This document shows, one piece after another, positions 1 through 7,619 of a stretch of DNA of 23,013 nucleotides. The notes below the pieces were generated by a model. The model made no database searches. It was not told the DNA's origin and saw only the letters and a list, made by a program, of their open reading frames with translations. The translations under genes were made by a program, and so were the position numbers. Source of the DNA: JANMAT01 sp031359995 (GTDB taxonomy: Bacteria; Actinomycetota; Acidimicrobiia; Acidimicrobiales; Ilumatobacteraceae); contig JANMAT010000229.1 in NCBI GenBank assembly GCA_031359995.1, positions 1-23,013 on the forward strand, read 5' to 3'. Each line of letters opens with the position of its first letter. Position 1 is the stretch's first letter.

Positions 1-1151
1 TAGCTGAACACGTTGCTGCCCGGCACCGTCGAGACGAACACGCCGTCGGGTTGCACGTAGGCCACCGCACCCGACGGCGTGCAGGCGATCTGGCCGGTGG
101 AGAACGGGGCGTCGTCGACGCGGAGCCCGGCGCCGGTGCGCGGGTTCACCGCCGACACGTGGCCGTCGCGATCGGCGGCGCCGTCGTAGGCATAGATCGT
201 GGTGTCGGTGAGACCCCAGCACGCGGCCGTGGCGTCGAACGCGACCAGGCCATCGGTGCGCGTCGTGTCGACGACGGTACGCCGGCCGTCGGCCGTTCGG
301 GCCAACAGCCGCGGGCCGCTGGGCGCGAACGAGAGCTGGCTCGGCGGCTCGGCGAAGGGGATCGTGCGCGTCGTGCCGTCGAACGCGGGTACGACGATGC
401 CGGCCGCGGTCACCCACGCCAGGCGGCCGTCGGGCGCGACCACGACCTCGCGCACGCCGCGCGCCACCTCGACGACGGCGTCGCCGGCCGCGTACCGACG
501 CGACAGCACGCCGTCGCTGGCCACCACGTACACGCCCGGGCCTGACCCGAGCGCATCGGTGGGCCCGATGGCGAAGTCGATCGCGTCGCCGGCGAAGACG
601 ACATCGTTCACGCCGTCGTGGTGGTGCACGATCTCGCGCCGGCTGGGCGTGCGGCGCAGGAACCACAGGTCGGTGTCCACCGTTACCACCGGCACGTCGC
701 ACGGCGTCTCGTCGACGCCGGCGCATGGGTCGACCGGCTCGACACCGGCGGATGCGCCCTGTCCCCGCACCAGGTCCAGCAGACCGCCGGCCTCCTGGAC
801 GACGGCCTCGATCGTCGGTGGTGGGCCCACCGGCGGGCCGCTCGTCGGCCCGGTCGTGGTCGTGGCGGTGACCCCCGTGGCCGTCGGCACCACGGTGGTG
901 GTCGGCCCGGCGGCGGTCGTGGTCGTCGTGGCGCTCGGCAGGCCGGCGGTCGGGCCCGGGCGGCGGGTGGCGAACGTCAGGCCGCCCACCAGCACGACCG
1001 CGGCGGCGGTACCGGCCAGCGCGGTCTGGCGCCGCCGCCGGCGGGCGCGACCCCGCACGGCGATCTCGTCGAAGCGGGCCGGCCCACCGACACCGGCGTC
1101 GCCATGGCCCAGGGCGCCGCGCAGCACGTCGTCGAGCTCGTCGGGGTTCAT
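1..1151 (-). CDS. Membrane-anchored propeller-like protein coupled to the ECF sigma factor (partial)
   Basis: The frame is open from an ATG at 1151 to the left edge (383 codons), so the C-terminus is missing. The first 42 residues are a probable cytoplasmic tail ending in a run of arginines. A single membrane helix spans about 43-61. A long Thr/Pro/Gly-rich linker follows to about 110, and then an extracytoplasmic part with repeated short beta-strand patterns of the kind seen in beta-propellers (for example VVAPDGRLAWV and LSFAPSGPRLLA). Two cysteines near 135-145 could form a disulfide. The ATG overlaps the sigma factor stop as ATGA, implying translational coupling. Position suggests an anti-sigma factor or sensor for that sigma factor, but I see no zinc anti-sigma motif, so this role is inferred. 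Alternatively it is simply a co-transcribed lipoprotein-like sensor. Confidence 0.85.
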   Translation of the reverse strand, partial: MNPDELDDVLRGALGHGDAGVGGPARFDEIAVRGRARRRRRQTALAGTAAAVVLVGGLTFATRRPGPTAGLPSATTTTTAAGPTTTVVPTATGVTATTTTGPTSGPPVGPPPTIEAVVQEAGGLLDLVRGQGASAGVEPVDPCAGVDETPCDVPVVTVDTDLWFLRRTPSRREIVHHHDGVNDVVFAGDAIDFAIGPTDALGSGPGVYVVASDGVLSRRYAAGDAVVEVARGVREVVVAPDGRLAWVTAAGIVVPAFDGTTRTIPFAEPPSQLSFAPSGPRLLARTADGRRTVVDTTRTDGLVAFDATAACWGLTDTTIYAYDGAADRDGHVSAVNPRTGAGLRVDDAPFSTGQIACTPSGAVAYVQPDGVFVSTVPGSNVFS

Positions 1152-1738
1152 CGCAGGCCCTCCAACTTGCCGGCCAGCGCGGTCATGGCCCGATGGGTGT
1201 GGGTCTTGACGGAACCCTCGCCGATGCCGAGTGCGGCGGCGATCTCGTGCTCGCTGAGTCGACCGAAGTAGCGCAGCAGCACGCACTCCTGCTGGCGGCG
1301 CGGCAGTGAGCGCACGGCGGCCAGCACGGCGGCGCGTTCACCGGACCCGGTGTCGGCCTGCTCGTCGGCGGCCGGCGCGGTGTCGACCGAGCCCTGGGCC
1401 GACAGGTACCGACGGGCCACCACCCGACGGCGGATACGACTGCGGCCCAGGTTCAGCACCGACGAACGCAGGTAGGCAAGCGCCCGGTCGGGGTCGCGCA
1501 GCCCGCGCCACGACGCGTAGAGGCGCACGAACGCCTCCTGCACCACCTCCTCGGCCTCGGCCGGCGTGTCCACCACCAGGCGGGCCAGACCCACGAGCGC
1601 CCGGTAGTGCTCGCGGTGGAGACCGCTCAGCAGCGCGTCGGGCGTCGCCGGCACCCGCGCCAGCTCGACCGGGTCGAGATCCACGGCCTCAGCCTCCCAG
1701 GGCCAGGCACCGCCGGGCACGATCGCGGTCACGGTCAC
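1148..1738 (-). CDS. ECF RNA polymerase sigma factor, SigE family
   Basis: This 196-residue sigma-70 family protein has region 2 at about 40-110, with the helix VVQEAFVRLYASW and the -10-recognition stretch DPDRALAYLRSSVLNLGRS. Region 4 is at about 135-190, with a helix-turn-helix including LSEHEIAAALGIGEGSVKTH. That layout is typical of actinobacterial SigE-type ECF factors, which direct RNA polymerase to a small envelope or stress regulon. The start is the GTG at 1738; no good ribosome-binding site precedes it and no ATG is available, so a later start is possible. The N-terminal 40 residues before region 2 are longer than usual. The stop overlaps the ATG of the next, membrane-anchored gene by 4 bases. 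Target promoters cannot be told from this window. Confidence 0.92.
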   Translation of the reverse strand: MTVTAIVPGGAWPWEAEAVDLDPVELARVPATPDALLSGLHREHYRALVGLARLVVDTPAEAEEVVQEAFVRLYASWRGLRDPDRALAYLRSSVLNLGRSRIRRRVVARRYLSAQGSVDTAPAADEQADTGSGERAAVLAAVRSLPRRQQECVLLRYFGRLSEHEIAAALGIGEGSVKTHTHRAMTALAGKLEGLR

Positions 1739-1775
1739 GTGACGCCCGACGCCGGCGTGCGGTTGACACGGACGC

Positions 1776-1821
1776 TTCTGGGCCGCGAAAGAGACGCATC
1801 TGTCTCTTTCGCGACCCAGAA
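1776..1821 (-). terminator. Long 20-bp hairpin between leuB and the sigma gene
   Basis: The 20-base arms at 1776-1795 and 1802-1821 are complementary around a 6-base loop. The only imperfect pair is a G-U wobble when read as minus-strand RNA, but a C-A mismatch as plus-strand RNA. Since leuB is read on the minus strand and ends at 1842, this fits a transcription terminator or processing hairpin for leuB. There is no U-tract after the stem. A REP/MITE-like dispersed palindrome is the alternative. Confidence 0.6.
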
Positions 1822-1841
1822 CGGGAAGATCTCGCCGACGG

Positions 1842-2837
1842 TCAGCCGGCGACGCGGGCGGCGATCTGGTCGCCGATGTCGGACGTCGACCCCGACGTCG
1901 GCCCGTCGCAGGCGGCGCGCACGCGGTCGGCGACGGCGCCCTCGCCCAGGAAGTCGAGCATGAGCGCGGCCGACAGGATCGCCGCCGTCGGGTTGGCCTT
2001 GCCGGTGCCGACGATGTCGGGGGCCGAGCCGTGCACCGGCTCGAACATGGACGGGCCCGTGCGGGCGGGGTTCAGGTTGGCCGACGACGCCAGCCCGATG
2101 CCGCCCGACACCGCGCCACCGAGGTCGGTGAGGATGTCGCCGAACAGGTTGTCGGTGACGACCACGTCGTAGCGCTGCGGGTCCTGCACGAAGTAGATGC
2201 ACGCCGCGTCGACGTGGTTGTAGGCGGTGCCCACCCCCGGGTAGTCGGCGGCCACCGCGTCGAAGGTCCGCTGCCACAGGTCACCGGCGAAGGTGAGCAC
2301 GTTCGTCTTGTGGACGAGGGTCACGTGCTTGCGGCCGTCGCGCTTCACCGCGAGCTCGAACGCATAGCGGATGGCCCGCTCGGCCCCCATGCGCGTGTTC
2401 ACCGACCCCTGGGTGGCGACCTCGTGGGGCGTGCCCTTGCGCAGCACGCCGCCCTCGCCCACGTACGGGCCCTCGGTGTTCTCCCGGATCACGACGAAGT
2501 CGTGGGGCACGGTGTGGCCGGGCGCGGTGCCGATGAACGGGCGCTGGTTCACGTACAGGTCGAGCTCGAAGCGCATCTTCAGCAGCAGGCCACGCTCGAT
2601 CACGCCCGGGGGCACCGCCGGCGTGCCGACGGCGCCGAGCAGGATGGCGTCGTAGCCGCGCAGCTCGGTCAGCACCTCGTCGGGCAGGATGGTGCCGTCC
2701 TTCAGGTAGCGCGCCCCGCCGAGATCGAAGTCGGTCACGTCGAGCGCCACCCCGGCGGCCCGGATCACCTTCAGGGCCTCGACCGTCACCTCGGGGCCGA
2801 TGCCGTCGCCACCGATCACTGCCAACTTGTGCGTCAT
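1842..2837 (-). CDS. leuB: 3-isopropylmalate dehydrogenase
   Basis: This cytoplasmic enzyme oxidises and decarboxylates 3-isopropylmalate to 2-oxoisocaproate with NAD, the third dedicated step of leucine synthesis. It has 331 residues, close to actinobacterial LeuB. The N-terminus LAVIGGDGIGPEV is the family signature. The substrate segment ERGLLLKMRFELD and R99 match the actinobacterial form. Visible active-site residues are Y125, K177 and the metal-binding aspartates D210, D234 and D238 (in LFGDILTD). I chose the ATG at 2837 because it puts the signature at residue 6. An upstream ATG at 2855 would add six residues, and the open frame continuing further upstream would run antisense through greA. 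A CAGACT box 8 nt before the start is a weak leaderless-promoter candidate. leuCD lies about 7.7 kb away. Confidence 0.96.
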   Translation of the reverse strand: MTHKLAVIGGDGIGPEVTVEALKVIRAAGVALDVTDFDLGGARYLKDGTILPDEVLTELRGYDAILLGAVGTPAVPPGVIERGLLLKMRFELDLYVNQRPFIGTAPGHTVPHDFVVIRENTEGPYVGEGGVLRKGTPHEVATQGSVNTRMGAERAIRYAFELAVKRDGRKHVTLVHKTNVLTFAGDLWQRTFDAVAADYPGVGTAYNHVDAACIYFVQDPQRYDVVVTDNLFGDILTDLGGAVSGGIGLASSANLNPARTGPSMFEPVHGSAPDIVGTGKANPTAAILSAALMLDFLGEGAVADRVRAACDGPTSGSTSDIGDQIAARVAG

Positions 2838-2933
2838 GGGGCGGAAGTCTGGCATCCCCACCAGGGGCGATACCGATTCCGCCGACGAGAGCGGGTGCGT
2901 TGTGCGGCTCACCACCAGTACGCTGGATCTCCT

Positions 2934-3407
2934 ATGTCCGAGCACCACCTCTCGCGCTCCGCCTACGAGCGGCTCAAGGCCGAGTACGACGACCTCACCA
3001 CCCGGGGTCGCATCGAGATCGCTCAGGCCATCGAGCGCGCCCGCGAACTGGGCGACCTGTCCGAGAACGGCGACTACCACGCGGCCAAGGACCAGCAGGG
3101 CATGCAGGAAGGCCGCGTGCGCCACCTGAAGTCGATCCTCGACAAGGCGGCGATCGTCGAGGACGTCGAAGAGGGCGTCGTGGGACCCGGCACCATCGTC
3201 ACCATCCTCTACGAGGGCGACGACCCCGACATGGAGGAGCGGTACCTGGTCGGCCACATCGAGGAGCGCACCGGCGACCTCGACGTCATGTCGCCGGCCG
3301 CGCCCATGGGCGCCGCCCTGGTCGGCTCGCGCATCGGCGATGTCGTCAGCTACGAGTCACCGGGCGGCGTTCTGCGGGTCGAGGTCCGCAACGTCGTGCC
3401 GGCCTGA
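2934..3407 (+). CDS. greA: Transcription elongation factor GreA
   Basis: GreA inserts its coiled coil into the RNA polymerase secondary channel and promotes cleavage of backtracked RNA. The 157-residue protein matches the family length. The N-terminal coiled coil is at about 5-75, with the tip motif GDLSENGDY supplying the acidic pair D41 and E44. The C-terminal FKBP-like domain is at about 80-157, including the segment DLDVMSPAAPMGAALVG. The ATG at 2934 is preceded by TACGCT (2919-2924) at 9 nt and lacks a Shine-Dalgarno sequence, so a very short leader is likely. It is divergent from leuB with 96 bp between them, and an alpha/beta hydrolase gene begins 7 bp after its stop. Confidence 0.96.
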   Translation: MSEHHLSRSAYERLKAEYDDLTTRGRIEIAQAIERARELGDLSENGDYHAAKDQQGMQEGRVRHLKSILDKAAIVEDVEEGVVGPGTIVTILYEGDDPDMEERYLVGHIEERTGDLDVMSPAAPMGAALVGSRIGDVVSYESPGGVLRVEVRNVVPA

Positions 3408-3414
3408 GGGGTCC

Positions 3415-4305
3415 GTGCCCGCGGCGGACACCAGCGGCGAACCGGGCGGCATCAAACGGCCGGCGCTCCCACCCGGGCGGCCGGTCGAGCTGCCCGGGCG
3501 CGGCACCACCTTCGTGCGGGAGCTCGCCGGGCCGCCGGGCGCGCCCACGCTCCTGCTGCTCCACGGCTGGACGGTGACGGCCGACCTGAACTGGTTCACC
3601 GCCTACGAACGCCTCGGCCGCCACTACCGGGTCGTCGCCTTCGACCACCGCGGCCACGGCCGTGGCCTGCGCAGCCGGGAGCCGTTCACGCTGGAGCAGT
3701 GCGCCGACGACGCCGCCGCCGTGTGCGAGGCGCTCGGCATCGACCGCGGCCTGGCCGTCGGCTACTCGATGGGCGGCACCATCGCCCAGCTCGTGTGGCA
3801 CCGCCACCGCGACCTGGTCGAGGGGCTCGTGCTCTGCTCCACCGGCGCCCACTTCGCCGACACCCGCAACGAGCAGCTCCACTTCATGAGCCTGGCCGGC
3901 CTGGCGTCGCTGGTGCGCCTCACGCCCGAACGGGCCCGGGCCTGGCTGGGCGAGCAGTACGTGGCCCGCCGGGGCCGGGCCTTCGAGGCGTGGGCGCTCG
4001 AGGAGCTGGCCCGCCACGACCTGACCGCCCTGCTCGAGGCGGGCCGGGCCATCGGCCACTTCGCGTCCGACGAGTGGCTCGGCACCATCGACGTGCCCAC
4101 CGCCGTCATCGTCACCATGAACGACCAGGTCGTGCCGGTCCGCCGCCAGCTCGCCCTGTTCGAGGGCATCCCCACCGCCGTGGCCTACCGGGTCGACGGC
4201 CAGCACGACGCGGTCGTGAGCCAGGCCGACACCTACCTCCCGCTGCTGCTCGAGGCCTGCGACCAGGTCGTGAGCAGGGGCGCTGACCTGCGCCGGAGTG
4301 CCTGA
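3415..4305 (+). CDS. Alpha/beta hydrolase
   Basis: This 296-residue cytoplasmic alpha/beta-hydrolase has a complete catalytic machinery. The oxyanion-hole motif LLLLHGWT is near 45-52, the nucleophile elbow GYSMGG holds S118, the acid is D237 in MNDQVVP and the histidine is H264 in GQHDAV. A helical cap lies between about 140 and 220. The family includes esterases, lipases and C-C hydrolases; the substrate cannot be read from the sequence. The GTG at 3415 is chosen because it follows the greA stop by 7 bases, with an AGGGG stretch just upstream. That spacing is short, and the first 25-30 residues look poorly conserved, so the true start could be downstream. It probably shares the greA transcript. 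Confidence 0.88.
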   Translation: MPAADTSGEPGGIKRPALPPGRPVELPGRGTTFVRELAGPPGAPTLLLLHGWTVTADLNWFTAYERLGRHYRVVAFDHRGHGRGLRSREPFTLEQCADDAAAVCEALGIDRGLAVGYSMGGTIAQLVWHRHRDLVEGLVLCSTGAHFADTRNEQLHFMSLAGLASLVRLTPERARAWLGEQYVARRGRAFEAWALEELARHDLTALLEAGRAIGHFASDEWLGTIDVPTAVIVTMNDQVVPVRRQLALFEGIPTAVAYRVDGQHDAVVSQADTYLPLLLEACDQVVSRGADLRRSA

Positions 4306-4309
4306 GGAA

Positions 4310-4345
4310 GAAGTTCGGGAAGGAAGTTCGGGAAGAAGGTCGGGA
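4310..4345 (+). repeat. Short purine-rich tandem repeat
   Basis: GAAGTTCGGGA occurs at 4310-4320 and again at 4323-4333, then as GAAGGTCGGGA at 4335-4345, a period of 12-13 bases. It starts 4 bases after the hydrolase stop and is followed by a short A-run and CCGGGCGG. Its function is unknown; direct-repeat operator sites or replication slippage are both possible. Confidence 0.75.
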
Positions 4346-4363
4346 AAAACCGGGCGGAACACC

Positions 4364-4390
4364 TCAAGGTTTCGCGCCGGGCGCCGATGA
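4364..4390 (+). promoter_or_regulatory. Sigma-28/WhiG-like promoter signature
   Basis: TCAA at 4364-4367, a 15-base spacer, and GCCGATGA at 4383-4390 closely match the sigma-28 (FliA/WhiG/SigD) consensus TAAA-N15-GCCGATAA. The start point would be near 4397, about 100 bases before the kinase start codon. The same stretch can fold: GTTTCGC at 4369-4375 pairs with GCGAAAC at 4399-4405, with inner GCCG/CGGC pairs. Identification rests on pattern match alone. Confidence 0.5.
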
Positions 4391-4485
4391 GTACGGCAGC
4401 GAAACGCCCACGGTTGTGTCTCCCTCGACCTACTGCCCCCCGGGAAGAGGTGCGGGACCGCCGTGGGCGATTTCTCTTTTCCCGC

Positions 4486-4491
4486 CAGACT
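4486..4491 (+). promoter_or_regulatory. Candidate -10 box for the ABC1 kinase
   Basis: CAGACT ends 7 nt before the ATG at 4499, the spacing expected for a leaderless transcript. It deviates from TAnnnT at the first base, and I see no convincing -35. It supports choosing the ATG over the GTG at 4463. Confidence 0.35.
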
Positions 4492-4498
4492 GGCCCCG

Positions 4499-5968
4499 AT
4501 GCGCCGTTCCACCACCCTGACCCTCACCGCCCTCGCGGGCGCCGCCGCCGCCGGGCTGGCGGCCTGGCAGGGCCGCCGCCGTCTGGCCGCCGGCCAGGCC
4601 ATCGGGTCGGCCACTCGCCGGGCTCGCAACGTGACCGTGGCCGGTCTCGGCGTGCGGGTGGGCGCCAGTTACGCCTCCACCGCGGCCCGCAAGGCCTTCG
4701 CGTCGGCCGAGCGACGGGAAACGCTCGACCGCGAGCACGAGCTGCGCACCGCCACCGACATCGCCGACACGCTCGGGCAGATGAAGGGCGCCCTCATGAA
4801 GATCGGCCAGATGGTGGCCTACCTCGACGAGGGCCTGCCCGAACCGCTGCGCCTGGCCCTCACCCAGCTCCAGGCCCAGGCCCCACCCATGTCGGCCGAG
4901 CTGGCCGCCGGCGTGGTGGAAGCCGAGCTCGGTTCGCCGCCCGAGAAGCTGTTCCTGGAGTGGGACCCGGTGCCGATCGCCGCGGCCTCGATCGGGCAGG
5001 TGCACCGTGCACGGTGGCGCGACCCGGCTACCGGGCACGAGCGGGCCGTGGCCGTGAAGGTGCAGTACCCCGGCGTCGACGCCGCCATCGCCGCCGACCT
5101 GGCCAACACCGATCTGCTCGGCACCCTGTTCTCCCAGGTGTTCCGGGGCCTCGACCCCGGCCCCATGGTGGCCGAGATCCGCGCCCGCATCAGCGAAGAG
5201 CTCGACTACCGCATCGAGGCCGCCAACCAGCGGCTGTTCGCCGACCACTACCGCGGTCACCCGTACGCCCACGTGCCCGACGTGATCGACGAGCTGAGCA
5301 CCCAGCGGGTGCTCACCAGCGAGCTGGCCACCGGAGCGACGTGGGCCGAGGTGCTCACCTGGGACCAGGACCAGCGCGACCGAGCCGCGGAGACGATCTT
5401 CCGGTTCGTGTTCCGGTCGCTCTACCGGTTCCGGGCCTTCAACGGCGACCCCCACCCGGGCAACTACCTGTTCCGTGGCGACGGCCGCGTCACGTTCCTC
5501 GACTTCGGTCTCGTGAAGCACTTCACGGCTGACGAGATGAGCACGTTCATGGCCATGATCTCGGCCGCGGTGCTCGACCACGACTGGCCCACGTTCCGCG
5601 GCGTGGTGGAACGGGCTGGCCTGCTGCGCCCCGGGGCCCCGTTGTCGACCGACGAGGTCGGCGAGTACTTCAGCCACTTCTACGACGCCGTGCGCACCGA
5701 CCAGGTGGTCACGTGGTCGCCCGAGTACGCCAGCGCCACCGTGCGCCAGACGTTCGACCGCAACTCGCCGATCGCCCAGTACGCCACCGTGCCGTCGTCG
5801 TTCGTGATCATCCAGCGCATCAACCTGGGGCTCTACGCCATCCTCGGGGCGTTGCGGGCCCAGGGCAACTACCGCCGCATCGCCGCCGAGATCTGGCCGA
5901 TGACCTCGGCCCCGCCGTCGACACCGATCGGTGAGGCCGAAGCGACCTGGTCGGCCGCTCGGGCCTGA
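4499..5968 (+). CDS. ABC1/UbiB (ADCK)-family atypical kinase
   Basis: This 489-residue protein kinase-like ATPase belongs to the family that includes UbiB/COQ8, linked to quinone and lipid metabolism. In order there are a hydrophobic N-terminus (about 8-20), the family-specific KxGQ motif (K101-Q104), and the Ala-rich nucleotide loop AAASIGQVH. The conserved lysine K187 lies in AVKVQYPG, followed by EELDYRIEAAN, the catalytic D317 in GDPHPGNY, and D335 of the DFG motif. All signature residues are intact. An in-frame GTG at 4463 would add 12 residues; the ATG at 4499 is preferred because a -10-like box precedes it. The gene ends 4 bp from the convergent small membrane protein gene. Its substrate is unknown, and calling it ubiB would over-reach because most actinobacteria use menaquinone. 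Confidence 0.92.
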   Translation: MRRSTTLTLTALAGAAAAGLAAWQGRRRLAAGQAIGSATRRARNVTVAGLGVRVGASYASTAARKAFASAERRETLDREHELRTATDIADTLGQMKGALMKIGQMVAYLDEGLPEPLRLALTQLQAQAPPMSAELAAGVVEAELGSPPEKLFLEWDPVPIAAASIGQVHRARWRDPATGHERAVAVKVQYPGVDAAIAADLANTDLLGTLFSQVFRGLDPGPMVAEIRARISEELDYRIEAANQRLFADHYRGHPYAHVPDVIDELSTQRVLTSELATGATWAEVLTWDQDQRDRAAETIFRFVFRSLYRFRAFNGDPHPGNYLFRGDGRVTFLDFGLVKHFTADEMSTFMAMISAAVLDHDWPTFRGVVERAGLLRPGAPLSTDEVGEYFSHFYDAVRTDQVVTWSPEYASATVRQTFDRNSPIAQYATVPSSFVIIQRINLGLYAILGALRAQGNYRRIAAEIWPMTSAPPSTPIGEAEATWSAARA

Positions 5969-5972
5969 ACGG

Positions 5973-6263
5973 TCAGACCTTGGCCGCGGGCGTGCGCTTC
6001 TTCATCACGACCACCGCGCCGGCGGCCACGACCAGCGCGGCGACCACGACGCCGACCATCACGCCGGTGTTCGACGAGCTCCTCGTGCTCGTGCCCGCGT
6101 CGGCGCTGGCCGCTTCTTCGGCCGGCGTCAGGTCTTCGGCGGTGGGCGCCCCGGTGGTGATCTTCAGCGGCGAGGCCGGGTGCGCGGGCTCGGCGGCGCC
6201 CTCCTTGGCGATCTCGATCCACTGGATGTTGCCCTTCTCGAACGAACGGTGGCTCGTCGGCAT
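5973..6263 (-). CDS. Small single-pass membrane protein of unknown function
   Basis: This 96-residue protein has a short ordered N-terminal segment (FEKGNIQWIEIAKEG), an Ala/Pro/Thr/Glu-rich disordered stretch at about 22-66, and one membrane helix at 67-87 followed by a lysine/arginine-rich C-terminus. A C-terminal helix of this kind with positive residues after it suggests the N-terminus is outside. I do not recognise a family. The ATG at 6263 has only a weak GAAG upstream. It starts 32 bp after the TIM-barrel gene stop on the same strand, so the two may be co-transcribed, and it ends 4 bp from the kinase stop on the opposite strand. Confidence 0.75.
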   Translation of the reverse strand: MPTSHRSFEKGNIQWIEIAKEGAAEPAHPASPLKITTGAPTAEDLTPAEEAASADAGTSTRSSSNTGVMVGVVVAALVVAAGAVVVMKKRTPAAKV

Positions 6264-6295
6264 CAGTCGCTTCGCCGGTGCAAGAAGTTCCCGGT

Positions 6296-7084
6296 TCAAC
6301 CGGCGTCGGCCGCGGCCAGCGTCTGCCGGGTGGCGGCCAGGACGACCCGGGCCCGCTCCACCGGGTCGGGAAACCCGGTCATGAGGGCGCGCGAGCGCAA
6401 CTCGACCGACACGGGCACGTCGGGCACGACCTGCAGGACGGCGACCAACGGCAGGTCGCCCTCGCCGGGCAGCAGGCGTCCGTGCAGCGCCTCGTCGCGC
6501 CAGTCGCTCCCCCACACCGCCGGCGCGTCGGCGAGCTGCAGGTAGGGGAACCTCGACCGGTCGGCGGCGGCCACGTCGGCCACGGTGCCGCGCGACCGGT
6601 CGAGGTGCAGGGTGTCGACGAGCACACCGCAGTTCGGCGCGCCGACCTCGCCGGCGAAGGCCACCGCGGCGGCGAGCGAGCCCACGGCGAACGGAGGCAG
6701 GAACTCCACCGCGATGGTGATGCCGAACGGCCGGGCCTGCTCGCACAGCGCGGCGGTGCGGTCGACGGCGGCGCCGTGGTCCTTCCACCGGCTGGCCAAC
6801 AGGATGAACCGGGCACCGATCTCGCCGGCGGCGTCGACCAGCACGTCGCCCGGGTCTCCCTCGGGGCCGAGGATGATCGGCTCCACGTCGAGCGCCACGA
6901 TGCCGGTGGCTTCGAGCCGGCGGCGCACGGCCTGCGCCACCGAGGCGTCGAACGTGTCGGGGTCGAACCAGATGCCCACGCCGCCGTAGCCGGCCTCGGC
7001 GGCCACGTCGACGGCACGGGCGGGGTCGACGTCGAGCACCGTGCCGGCGGCGAGGGAGACGAGACGATCGACGTGAGGAGCCAT
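6296..7084 (-). CDS. Sugar phosphate isomerase/epimerase-like TIM-barrel protein
   Basis: This 262-residue protein of the xylose-isomerase-like TIM-barrel superfamily has candidate divalent-metal ligands at the expected strand ends: E127 in VEFLPPF, D157 (and H160) in VDTLHLD, Q183 in LQLADAP and E228 in VSVELRS. The family includes sugar epimerases, inosose dehydratases and endonuclease IV-like folds. With no dedicated neighbours the substrate cannot be assigned. The ATG at 7084 is used; an in-frame ATG at 7093 would add three residues. It is divergent from the flavin split-barrel gene, with 36 bp between the two starts. Confidence 0.85.
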   Translation of the reverse strand: MAPHVDRLVSLAAGTVLDVDPARAVDVAAEAGYGGVGIWFDPDTFDASVAQAVRRRLEATGIVALDVEPIILGPEGDPGDVLVDAAGEIGARFILLASRWKDHGAAVDRTAALCEQARPFGITIAVEFLPPFAVGSLAAAVAFAGEVGAPNCGVLVDTLHLDRSRGTVADVAAADRSRFPYLQLADAPAVWGSDWRDEALHGRLLPGEGDLPLVAVLQVVPDVPVSVELRSRALMTGFPDPVERARVVLAATRQTLAAADAG

Positions 7085-7120
7085 GGTGGCCATCTTGGCC
7101 GATCGTGCTAGCAACTCGAC

Positions 7121-7576
7121 ATGACCGACGCGCTCCCCCTCGAGATCTCCGACGACGTCCGCGAGGCGATCGGCACCGCCTTCGCCAGCATGAAGTTCCT
7201 GCAGGCGTCCTACATCGGTGACGACGGCTACCCCCACATCTCCAACCGCGGCTCGGTCGTGGTGCTCGGCCCGCAGCAGCTCGGCCTCTGGGCCCGCAAG
7301 CGCGATTCGGGCATGGCCGCCGATGTGGCCTCCCGGCCCCAGGTCACGCTGCTGTACACCGACCTGGCCGACAAGCACGTGCTCTACACGTTCTACGGCA
7401 CCGCCACCACCGACGCCGACGGTCCGCTGGCCGAACGCGTGTGGAACGAGATGCCCGAGCGCGAGCGCCAGTCGGACGCCGACCGCAAGGGCACGGCCAT
7501 CGTCGTCGACCTCACGAAGATCATCGGCATGAGCCCCCACCCCGAGCTGAACTTCGTGATGGAGCGCGGCGCCTGA
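7121..7576 (+). CDS. Pyridoxamine 5'-phosphate oxidase-like split-barrel flavoprotein
   Basis: This 151-residue protein has the pattern of the PNPOx-like FMN/F420-binding split barrel: an N-terminal helix, then strands containing FLQASYIGDDGYPHISNRGS, the central LGLWARKRDSGMAADVASRPQVTLLY, and a C-terminal strand AIVVDLTKII. This group includes FMN- or F420-dependent oxidoreductases and heme-degrading relatives. It is too short and divergent to be PdxH itself, so no vitamin B6 role is claimed. The ATG at 7121 follows TAGCAA (7109-7114) by exactly 6 nt, suggesting a leaderless mRNA. The aldehyde dehydrogenase gene follows after 43 bp. Confidence 0.85.
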   Translation: MTDALPLEISDDVREAIGTAFASMKFLQASYIGDDGYPHISNRGSVVVLGPQQLGLWARKRDSGMAADVASRPQVTLLYTDLADKHVLYTFYGTATTDADGPLAERVWNEMPERERQSDADRKGTAIVVDLTKIIGMSPHPELNFVMERGA

Positions 7577-7611
7577 GCACCGGGAGCGTCGGCCGGGCGC
7601 GCGCCGGTACG

Positions 7612-7617
7612 TAGACT
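7612..7617 (+). promoter_or_regulatory. Candidate -10 box for the aldehyde dehydrogenase
   Basis: TAGACT matches TAnnnT. It lies 2 nt before the ATG at 7620 and 8 nt before an in-frame GTG at 7626. If this is the promoter, the mRNA would be leaderless and translation may begin at the GTG. No clear -35 is visible. Confidence 0.4.
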
Positions 7618-7619
7618 CG

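Noticed and set aside
2838..3257. Longer leuB start reading antisense across greA
   Set aside because: The LeuB signature begins right after the ATG at 2837, and the added residues are a shadow of greA.
4375..4410. Hammerhead-ribozyme-like core (CCGATGAG followed by GAAAC)
   Set aside because: The essential U of CUGAUGA is C here, stem II would be only one or two pairs, and there is no fitting cleavage site; a sigma-28-like promoter explains the GCCGATGA better.
4306..4498. Riboswitch upstream of the ABC1 kinase
   Set aside because: There is a hairpin but no recognisable conserved core of a known riboswitch class.
4387..5532. Open frame from an ATG at 4387 running over the kinase gene
   Set aside because: It is Arg/Pro-rich and overlaps the kinase gene, whose frame has every family motif.
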